From positions 1 to 11,678 of the forward strand of contig JACQTG010000166.1 of the NCBI GenBank assembly GCA_016210895.1: a stretch of DNA of 11,678 nucleotides, read 5' to 3'. The stretch is from Acidobacteriota bacterium. GTDB taxonomy: Bacteria; Acidobacteriota; Terriglobia; Acidoferrales; 2-02-FULL-67-57. The position numbers and the translations under genes were made by a program. Of this stretch, positions 1-5,425 are shown in pieces (positions within the stretch are counted from its first letter, which is position 1; each line of letters opens with the position of its first letter). The notes beneath the pieces are model-generated. The model had not been told where the DNA came from and did no database searches. It was given only the letters and a program-made list of their open reading frames with translations.

Positions 1-324
1 ACCATCCTGCTCGGGGATGGGACGGCCAGATTCGCTCCGGCGCCTGCCTCACCCCTCGACATTGGCTACCGCGGCGGGCAGGTCCTTCTAGCCGACTACA
101 ATCGCGATGGCCACCCCGACCTCGCCACGGGCACGAGCGGAAACAATGTAGTCGTATTTCTGGGCGACGGCCGCGGCGGATTCCGGGCCGCGCCCGGCTC
201 ACCCTATGCAGTGGGCCGTGGCCCGTGGCGGCTCGCGACGGCCGATCTCAACCGCGACGGTAAGCTCGATCTTATCACCGCCAACTTTGACAGCCACAAT
301 GTCACGGTCTTACTGGGCCGATGA
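1..324 (+). CDS. VCBS/FG-GAP repeat protein, C-terminal part
   Basis: The reading frame is open from the first base and ends with TGA, giving about 107 residues of the C-terminus; the start lies outside the window. It contains repeated beta-propeller blades: an 'LLGDGTARF' strand, 'ADYNRDGHPDL', 'FLGDGRGGF', then 'ATADLNRDGKLDL' and a final 'VTVLLGR'. The D-x-N-x-D-G-x-x-D pattern is the Ca2+-binding loop of VCBS/FG-GAP (integrin alpha-like) repeats. In this family such proteins are usually secreted or surface-bound; the exact role cannot be told from the fragment. The stop overlaps the rdgB start (ATGA), suggesting translational coupling, although the two functions are unrelated. I am confident of the repeat family and ignorant of the full architecture. 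Confidence 0.85.
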   Translation, partial: TILLGDGTARFAPAPASPLDIGYRGGQVLLADYNRDGHPDLATGTSGNNVVVFLGDGRGGFRAAPGSPYAVGRGPWRLATADLNRDGKLDLITANFDSHNVTVLLGR

Positions 325-944
325 CTCTGCCGAAGACGCTGTACCTGGCTTCGTCTAACCCGGGTAAGCTGCGCGAGTTCGCCGCCCTGGCGGCGAGCGA
401 AGGCATCCCGCTTGAGCCGCTGCCCGACTACCCCAAGCTACCTCCCGCGCCCGAAGACGAGCACAGTTTTGCCTTGAACGCCCTGGAAAAAGCGCTCCAC
501 TACAACCGCTTCTCCGACGAATTCGTTCTTGCCGATGACTCCGGTCTTGTCGTGGACGCGCTCAGCGGCGCGCCTGGCCCGCGGTCAGCCCGCTACGCTG
601 GCCCGAGCGCCACCGACGACGACAACAACCGTGCCTTGCTCGCCGCCCTCAGCAACGTGCCGCAAGACAAGCGCACAGCGCGCTACATTTGCGTCCTGGT
701 CTTGGCGCGCCGCGGCCAGGTACACGGCCTCTTCTCCGACGCCTGCGAAGGTCGAATTCTGACCGGACCACGAGGCGCGGCCGGCTTCGGCTACGATCCC
801 CTCTTTTTCTTCCCTCTCCTCAACCGCACGATGGCCGAGCTCCCGCTCGAGGAAAAGAACCGCCACAGCCACCGCGCCAGAGCCTTTCACAAGCTCGCTG
901 CCTTCCTGCGCGAAGCGCCGGACGCAAGCCATCGAGTCAAGTAG
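321..944 (+). CDS. rdgB: RdgB/HAM1-type non-canonical purine NTP pyrophosphatase (dITP/XTP)
   Basis: This 207-residue protein matches the usual length of the Ham1/RdgB family, which hydrolyses dITP, ITP and XTP to the monophosphate plus PPi and so keeps deaminated purines out of DNA and RNA. Motifs in order are: the N-terminal substrate loop 'ASSNPGKLREF' (about residues 10-20), the Mg2+/catalytic acidic motif 'LADDSGLVVDAL' (about 70-81), 'PGPRSARYAG', 'GFGYDPLFF' (about 152-160), 'MAELPLEEKN' and 'SHRARAF'. These are the diagnostic blocks of the family, including the catalytic Asp in DDSG. The ATG overlaps the preceding stop by 4 nt. The stop codon lies inside the left arm of a perfect 15-bp palindrome, so the 3' end of the mRNA is probably highly structured. 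It is likely a soluble cytoplasmic homodimer, by family knowledge. Confidence 0.95.
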   Translation: MTLPKTLYLASSNPGKLREFAALAASEGIPLEPLPDYPKLPPAPEDEHSFALNALEKALHYNRFSDEFVLADDSGLVVDALSGAPGPRSARYAGPSATDDDNNRALLAALSNVPQDKRTARYICVLVLARRGQVHGLFSDACEGRILTGPRGAAGFGYDPLFFFPLLNRTMAELPLEEKNRHSHRARAFHKLAAFLREAPDASHRVK

Positions 945-1006
945 CGGCGAGGAATACCTGCGCTAACAGGTGTTCAGCCCTTGACCTGTGCATTCCTCGC
1001 CGCTAC
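941..1006. repeat. Perfect 15-bp inverted repeat with nested arms (REP-like or terminator-like)
   Basis: GTAGCGGCGAGGAAT (941-955) is the exact reverse complement of 992-1006. The 36-nt interior can form either of two mutually exclusive hairpins: ACCTG (956-960) with CAGGT (967-971), or ACAGGT (966-971) with ACCTGT (984-989). The left arm includes the rdgB stop codon (942-944). No T-tract follows on either side, so it is not a standard intrinsic terminator. It resembles a REP or miniature palindromic element, or an mRNA 3'-end stabiliser. A smaller repeat, CAGCG/CGCTG, follows at 1006-1022. The structure is seen directly; the function is unknown. Confidence 0.75.
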
Positions 1007-1042
1007 AGCGCTCTAGCCGCTGAGGGAATTCGTCTGTCTCCT

Positions 1043-1070
1043 TTGCTTCTTCTGCCTCCTTTGCTATAGT
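1043..1070 (+). promoter_or_regulatory. Putative extended -10 sigma70 promoter for hemQ
   Basis: TATAGT at 1065-1070 is preceded by TG one base upstream (TGCTATAGT), an extended -10 arrangement. TTGCTT at 1043-1048 could be a weak -35 with a 16-nt spacer. The -10 lies about 30 nt before the GTG at 1100. The match is by eye only. Confidence 0.5.
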
Positions 1071-1099
1071 CTTCGCCGCACCAGCAAAGCAAAGGTCCT

Positions 1100-1807
1100 G
1101 TGGCCACAGAAGCTCAAAACGAGCGCCGCCAGTACGTCAACTTCGCCTTCTACCGGGTGGATCCGGCCTGGCGGCGTCTGCCCGAACGCGAGCGCCAGCA
1201 GGGTAAGCACGACTTCTGCCGCGTTGCGGAAGAATACGCGCAGAAGATGCTCATCTTCAGCTACTCCACCATGGGCACGCGCAGCGACTGCGACTTCATG
1301 CTCTGGCGTATTTCCTACGAGCTCGAGCCGCTGCAGGAGATGACGGCGCGGCTGCTGGCCACGGGTCTCGGGCATTACCTGACGACCCCGCACTCGTTTC
1401 TGGCCATGAGCAAGCGCTCCCTCTACGTAAAGGAGCACGTGCACGAAGGCCAGACCGACACGCGCGCCCGCATTGTGCCCGGCCAGCACAAGTATCTCTT
1501 CGTCTATCCCTTCGTGAAGACGCGCGAGTGGTACCGGATGGCGCTGCCCGCCCGCCAGGAGATCATGAACGAGCACATCCGCGCTGGGCACAAGTATCCG
1601 CGCGTCAAGCTCAACACCACCTACTCCTTCGGGCTCGATGACCAGGAATTCGTGGTCGCTTTCGAAACCGACCACCCCGCCGACTTCCTCGACCTAGTGA
1701 TGGAGCTGCGCGAGACCGAGTCCAGCCGCTTCACCCTGCGCGATACCCCCATCTTCACCTGCGTCCACGGCTCCCTGGACGATGTCCTGAACCTCCTCGG
1801 TGGCTGA
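1100..1807 (+). CDS. hemQ: HemQ/chlorite dismutase-family heme protein (coproheme decarboxylase)
   Basis: The 235-residue protein belongs to the chlorite dismutase-like family of heme enzymes. The blocks 'GHYLTTPHSF', 'YLFVYPFVKTREWY', 'EHIRAGHKYP', 'TYSFGLDDQEFVVAFETD' and 'LRDTPIFTC' are typical of the HemQ/ChdC branch, which decarboxylates coproheme III to heme b with H2O2 in the coproporphyrin-dependent pathway. Tyr136 and Lys140 in YPFVK align by pattern with the catalytic Tyr and Lys of characterised HemQ. His159 is the probable proximal heme ligand (His164 is the alternative). The distal Arg needed for chlorite dismutation is absent, near Leu171-Asn172, arguing against true chlorite dismutase. 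The start is GTG, with AAAGG just 4 nt upstream; no ATG gives a better fit. The gene lies 8 nt before nth. The family is secure; the exact reaction is inferred. Confidence 0.85.
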   Translation: MATEAQNERRQYVNFAFYRVDPAWRRLPERERQQGKHDFCRVAEEYAQKMLIFSYSTMGTRSDCDFMLWRISYELEPLQEMTARLLATGLGHYLTTPHSFLAMSKRSLYVKEHVHEGQTDTRARIVPGQHKYLFVYPFVKTREWYRMALPARQEIMNEHIRAGHKYPRVKLNTTYSFGLDDQEFVVAFETDHPADFLDLVMELRETESSRFTLRDTPIFTCVHGSLDDVLNLLGG

Positions 1808-1815
1808 AACCAACT

Positions 1816-2526
1816 ATGCCGGAAGCGGCGCGCCACCCGAGCTTCCCGATCAAGTTCACCTTCCGCCGCGTCGCCCATGCGCGCAGGCTGCCCCCGAAGA
1901 CTCGGGTGAAGAAAATTCTCGAGCGCCTAGACAGAGCCTATCCCGCGGCTACCTGCGCGCTGCAGCACGCAAATCCCGTGCAACTGCTCGTCTCCACCAT
2001 TCTTTCTGCCCAGTGCACCGACGAGCGCGTCAACCAGGTGACGCGCACGCTCTTCAAGAAATACCGGACGGCGAAAGACTTCGCCTATGCCAATCCCGCC
2101 GAGCTCGAGCCGGAAATCCGCCCCACCGGCTTCTTCCGCAACAAGACCAAGTCCATCATCGGCGCCTGCAAGAGAATCATGGAGGAATTCGGCGGGCGCG
2201 TGCCGCGGACGATGGAGGAGCTGCTGACGTTGCCCGGCGTGGCCCGCAAAACCGCCAACGTCGTGCTCGGCACCGCCTACGGCATCGCCAGCGGCATTGT
2301 CGTCGACACCCACGTTGACCGCCTCGCTCATCGCCTCGATCTGACGCGGGAAAAAGACCCGAAGAAAATCGAGCAGGACTTAATGAGAATCATCCCCCAG
2401 GAAAAATGGATTGTCTTCTCGCACCAACTGATCTGGCACGGCCGACTGGTCTGCCAGGCGCGCAAGCCGCGCTGCCTCGAATGCTCGCTCGAAGACCTCT
2501 GCTATTCGAAAGACAAAACCGTTTAG
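1816..2526 (+). CDS. nth: Endonuclease III, [4Fe-4S] DNA glycosylase/AP lyase
   Basis: The 236-residue protein excises oxidised pyrimidines and cleaves the abasic site by beta-elimination in base excision repair. The helix-hairpin-helix 'LPGVARKTANVVL' (about 139-151) holds the catalytic Lys145. Asp164 lies in 'VVDTHVDRL'. The C-terminal cluster loop has Cys213-x6-Cys220-x2-Cys223-x5-Cys229, the canonical Nth iron-sulfur spacing. 'ISxxxQxTD'-like 'STILSAQCTDERV' (60-72) is the conserved N-terminal substrate helix. It is about 25 residues longer than the E. coli enzyme at the N-terminus, so a later start is possible, but no better Shine-Dalgarno-supported start is evident. It begins 8 nt after the hemQ stop and is probably cotranscribed with it. 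Confidence 0.95.
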   Translation: MPEAARHPSFPIKFTFRRVAHARRLPPKTRVKKILERLDRAYPAATCALQHANPVQLLVSTILSAQCTDERVNQVTRTLFKKYRTAKDFAYANPAELEPEIRPTGFFRNKTKSIIGACKRIMEEFGGRVPRTMEELLTLPGVARKTANVVLGTAYGIASGIVVDTHVDRLAHRLDLTREKDPKKIEQDLMRIIPQEKWIVFSHQLIWHGRLVCQARKPRCLECSLEDLCYSKDKTV

Positions 2527-2533
2527 CTTTTCT

Positions 2534-2563
2534 TTGGACGCCTGCTCGCGGACGCGCTATAGT
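2534..2563 (+). promoter_or_regulatory. Putative sigma70 promoter for the dUTPase-like gene
   Basis: TTGGAC (2534-2539), an 18-nt spacer and TATAGT (2558-2563) lie just after the nth stop and 43 nt before the chosen start of the next gene. The GCTATAGT -10 sequence resembles that before hemQ (GCTATAGT at 1063-1070). The match is by eye only. Confidence 0.5.
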
Positions 2564-2605
2564 GGCGCAACTGCCCCCTCTGAGATCTGCAGGCAGGAGG
2601 AATCG

Positions 2606-3127
2606 ATGCAGTTGCTGCCGGGAAGGCTCGCGGTTGAGCGCGTGAAAAATCTTATCAGCGACAAGCATCAAGTCCATGCCTACCACGTTGACCTGACCGC
2701 ACGCACTATCTACGGGCTCAATCCTACGGGCGAGGTGGATTTTGGCGGCAGCGAGTACGCTCCGGCACTGCGCCAGGAGCTGCGGACCCATCAGAAGCAC
2801 TCCCAGGATCGCTACCAGTGGTGGGAGCTTCCCCACGGCGCCTATCTGGTAGAGTTCAACGAGGCGGTCGACTTGGCCGAGAATGAAATCGCCCTGCTCG
2901 AGCCGCACGAACGGCTGCTACGCGCCGGCGCCTCCCATCCGGCCAACTTCCTCCGCGGTCCGGTCAATCCCGTCCACACCGTGCTCAACGTCACCAGCGC
3001 CCGCATCCAGATCAAGCAGAATGCCCGCCTCGCTGTGCTGCGGGTGTTTCGGCTGGATGCCGCCGCGGCGGGCCGGGCCGCCAAATCGCGCCCGGGACCC
3101 AAATCCACGCGCAAGAAGCGCCGCTAG
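2606..3127 (+). CDS. Divergent dUTPase/dCTP deaminase-fold protein, catalytic signature altered
   Basis: The start is the ATG at 2606 because AGGAGG (2595-2600) sits 5 nt upstream and a promoter -10 ends at 2563; an upstream in-frame ATG at 2534 lies within that promoter and is unlikely. The 173-residue product shows the layout of archaeal-type dUTPase/dCTP deaminase proteins: '[13 protein letters not shown]' (26-38), '[10 protein letters not shown]' (42-51), '[17 protein letters not shown]' (72-88), '[17 protein letters not shown]' (93-109) and '[14 protein letters not shown]' (132-145). In active enzymes the 93-109 segment reads P-R-S-S-L-L-R; here it is P-H-E-R-L-L-R, and the following Asp-containing motif is not recognisable. 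The C-terminus (160-173) is a Lys/Arg-rich tail. The fold assignment is pattern-based inference; enzymatic activity is doubtful. A plain hypothetical protein is the fallback call. Confidence 0.6.
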   Translation: MQLLPGRLAVERVKNLISDKHQVHAYHVDLTARTIYGLNPTGEVDFGGSEYAPALRQELRTHQKHSQDRYQWWELPHGAYLVEFNEAVDLAENEIALLEPHERLLRAGASHPANFLRGPVNPVHTVLNVTSARIQIKQNARLAVLRVFRLDAAAAGRAAKSRPGPKSTRKKRR

Positions 3128-3212
3128 AGGCATGAGCTCGTTGGCCGCCAGCCCTGGCAGCGGGTGAAAGCCGCTGTATAGGTCTAGCGGGCCGTGATAG
3201 AATTCTCGGCTG

Positions 3213-3289
<77 letters not shown>

Positions 3290-3340
3290 GCAACCTATTT
3301 GACCACGTGACCCCTTACCATCCTGCGCTTCCTCCCCCAT

Positions 3341-3361
3341 CCCGAAGTTGGGAACTTTGGG
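3341..3361 (+). terminator. Hairpin 51 nt downstream of tRNA-Pro, possible terminator
   Basis: CCCGAAGTT (3341-3349) and AACTTTGGG (3353-3361) form a 9-bp stem (one G-T pair) around a GGG loop. It is followed by AT-rich sequence containing the palindrome GAATAAAATTC, but not by a clear T-run, so termination is only a suggestion. The remaining gap from 3290 to the gene at 3545 holds nothing else I can name. Confidence 0.4.
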
Positions 3362-3544
3362 AATAAAATTCATTCCAATTTGGTGACTCCTTCCCTCTGA
3401 CATCGGCCCCACCTAGAGGTAGCGTGGGAACTGCCACCAGAGCTGGACAAGCTTGCGGGTGCGGAAAAACCTCCCAGTGAACAGAGCTAGTTCCAAGAAA
3501 ACCGGCGTCGGGATAGGATGGGAGCCGCGACGAAGGAGAGTGCC

Positions 3545-4330
3545 ATGAGCGTTCCGGCGGTATCCGAGCTACTCGATTTTCGCGGCAAAGTGGTGATTGT
3601 GACCGGAGCGGGGAGCGGGCTTGGCACCGGCATCGCCACGCGCTTTGCCGAAGCGGGCGCGGTGGTGGCAGTGAATTACCGGACGAGTGAAGCCGGTGCC
3701 CGCGCCGTGGTCAAAGCCATCGAAGCCCGCGGCGGTCGGGCTATCGCCGTGCAGGCCGATATCAGCCGCAAAACGGAAGCCGAAACCTTGGTGGCGCGCG
3801 CGGCGGAAACCTTGGGCGGTCTGGACGTCCTCATCAACAATGCCGGACTCTATCCGGTCTCCCCCCTGATCGACATGAGCGACGAGGAGTGGGATCGTGT
3901 CATCGAGTCCAACTTGCGCAGCGTGCAGGTAGCCACGCAGGCGGCGGCGCGGCAGATGGTCGCACAGCGCCGCGGGGGCGCTATCGTCAACGTCGCCTCC
4001 ATCGCGGCGGCGCAGCCAGGCTTCGGCCACGCGCACTACAACGTGGCCAAGGCCGCCGTCGTCATGCACACGCGCACGGCGGCGCAGGAGCTGGGGCGCG
4101 AAGGCATCCGCGTCAACGCGGTTTCGCCGGGCGTCATCTGGCGCGAAGGAATCGAGCAGGCCTGGCCCGACGGCGTGGCACGCTACCGCAAAGTCGTGCC
4201 GCTCGGGCGGCTCGGCCAGCCCGACGACGTGGCCGACGCCTGTTTGTTTCTCGCCTCGCCCGCGGCGCGCTGGATCACCGGCGCGAACCTAGTGGTGGAC
4301 GGCGGCGTGCTCACCTGCAACGTGTACTGA
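3545..4330 (+). CDS. Short-chain dehydrogenase/reductase (classical SDR, FabG-like)
   Basis: The 261-residue protein is a classical NAD(P)-dependent SDR with a Rossmann fold. It has the glycine-rich dinucleotide loop 'TGAGSGLG' (20-27), 'INNAG' (97-101), and a catalytic tetrad Asn123, Ser152, Tyr165, Lys169 in 'HAHYNVAKAAV'. The late 'SPGVIW' motif and the 'WITGANLVVDGG' C-terminal strand are also present. The second beta-strand ends 'NYRTS', as in NADP(H)-preferring members, so NADPH is the likely cofactor. The substrate cannot be told. I chose the ATG at 3545 because AAGGAG (3533-3538) lies 6 nt upstream; an in-frame ATG at 3518 lacks a good ribosome binding site and would add nine residues. 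It is followed after 29 nt by the cupin gene, so they are probably one transcription unit. Confidence 0.93.
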   Translation: MSVPAVSELLDFRGKVVIVTGAGSGLGTGIATRFAEAGAVVAVNYRTSEAGARAVVKAIEARGGRAIAVQADISRKTEAETLVARAAETLGGLDVLINNAGLYPVSPLIDMSDEEWDRVIESNLRSVQVATQAAARQMVAQRRGGAIVNVASIAAAQPGFGHAHYNVAKAAVVMHTRTAAQELGREGIRVNAVSPGVIWREGIEQAWPDGVARYRKVVPLGRLGQPDDVADACLFLASPAARWITGANLVVDGGVLTCNVY

Positions 4331-4359
4331 ACCGCGAGGAAGGCGGAGGTCTAACGCTG

Positions 4360-4875
4360 ATGGTGACGCCGGAACAGCTAATCAAATATCTACATCTCGA
4401 ACTGCTGCCGGTCGAAGGCGGCTATTTCCGCCAGAGCTACCGTTCGGCCGAGGCAATTCCCCGGCAGGGGCTGCCAGCCCGGTACCGCTCGGAGAAAGCC
4501 TTCTGCACGGCCATTTACTACCTGCTGACTTCTGACCCCGATTCCTTCTCGGCGCTGCACCGCCTGCCGACGGATGAGATGTATCACTTCTACCTCGGCG
4601 ATCCAGTGCAAATGCTCTTGCTCCATCCCGACGGACGCAGCCAGCGAGTTGTGCTCGGCAGTGACGTGCTCAATGGCCAGCAGGTACAGTTCGTCGTTCC
4701 CCGGGATGTCTGGCAGGGCTCACGCCTGTTGCCGGGCGGCCGCCTTGCGCTGCTGGGAACGACGATGGCGCCCGGCTTCGACCCCGACGATTTTCTCGCC
4801 GGCGACCGTGGCGCACTGATTCACCACTACCCGGACTGCGCCGACTTCATCCGCTCCCTCACCCGGCCGAGGTGA
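4360..4875 (+). CDS. Cupin, DUF985 (cupin_5) family
   Basis: The 171-residue single-domain cupin matches the DUF985 pattern: 'LIKYLHLELLPVEGGYFRQ' (7-25), 'AIYYLLT' (51-57), 'LHRLPTDEMYHFYLGDP' (66-82), 'VVPRDVWQGS' (112-121) and 'TTMAPGFDPDDF' (134-145). His67, Glu73 and His76 are candidate metal or ligand residues of the beta-barrel. No biochemical function is established in my knowledge for this exact family; members are often linked with sugar or small-molecule metabolism. GGAGGT (4345-4350) is 9 nt upstream of the ATG. The open frame extends far upstream through the SDR gene in another frame, but that part is a shadow. The protein is likely coexpressed with the SDR. Confidence 0.88.
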   Translation: MVTPEQLIKYLHLELLPVEGGYFRQSYRSAEAIPRQGLPARYRSEKAFCTAIYYLLTSDPDSFSALHRLPTDEMYHFYLGDPVQMLLLHPDGRSQRVVLGSDVLNGQQVQFVVPRDVWQGSRLLPGGRLALLGTTMAPGFDPDDFLAGDRGALIHHYPDCADFIRSLTRPR

Positions 4876-4889
4876 GACAGCTGGCGAAA

Positions 4890-5130
4890 AGCCCTCCGGA
4901 CGTGAATGAGTTCCGCGTAGGAGACTTTCTTGCTTAGAACCAGGTTTTCTGGCTCGTAGCCGGCCAGCCCGGTGCCGCCCTCGCTGACAAACTCCATGGT
5001 CCAGTCTTGGTCATTTCGACACCGGTAGACCGTCCCGGAAGTTTCCTCATCAACGTCGAAACGGTTCGTTGGCTCTCCTGCAACGCTTCCTCAGATTTCT
5101 CTGGGAGAGTGGAGTCCACCCACTTGACTC
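4890..5130 (-). pseudogene. Frameshifted PAS_3 domain remnant of a sensor kinase or diguanylate cyclase
   Basis: Read on the minus strand, 5094-5033 gives 'SEEALQESQRTVSTLMRKLPG', continued in a second frame from about 5032 by 'TVYRCRNDQDWTMEFVSEGG', then 'GLAGYEPENLVLSKK' and 'VSYAELIH' down to 4902. Together these reproduce the known PAS_3 opening 'EEALRESQR...LPGMxYRCRND-x-x-WTMEFVSEG...LTGYxPEDL...LIHPDDR'. The frames are joined by a single-base loss near 5030-5036, and after LIH the expected P-D-D-R and the rest of the domain are gone. No start, N-terminal domain or output domain remains. This accounts for part of the 550-nt gap at 4876-5425. The remainder (5131-5425) shows no gene I can support; it must contain the receptor promoter, but I could not place it convincingly. 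Confidence 0.75.
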
Positions 5131-5425
5131 GTCCGCAGGCGCGTACAAAGGCTCTGAGGGCCCCTGAGCAAGCCGTAAATCTTGTCCTCGGCCGGCCGGA
5201 CAACCACCGGGAATGTGACAAAGTGTCCGGTGCCAATTGGTGGAGGAGCGCCGAGAGGTGTGCTGCTGGCTGTCCAGCCCAGTACGCGCTGCTTACTTCT
5301 TTGTTTTGTGGCTCTTGTCGCTATTGTGGAATTGACGCGTTTCTTCTCGTCCTTGGCAAATCACGTGCGCCACACGGAGCCGGCGGGTGCGGAGTCGGTA
5401 ATCGTTTTCCTGGGGGAATAAGACC

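Noticed and set aside
3889..4359. Fusion of a long upstream frame to the cupin
   Set aside because: The upstream part is an out-of-frame reading of the SDR gene; the cupin has its own ribosome binding site and family-typical start.
5131..5425. Possible further relic on the minus strand ('GTGHFVTFPVVVRPAEDKIYG')
   Set aside because: The peptide looks protein-like but I recognise no family and the frame soon stops; not enough to call a pseudogene.
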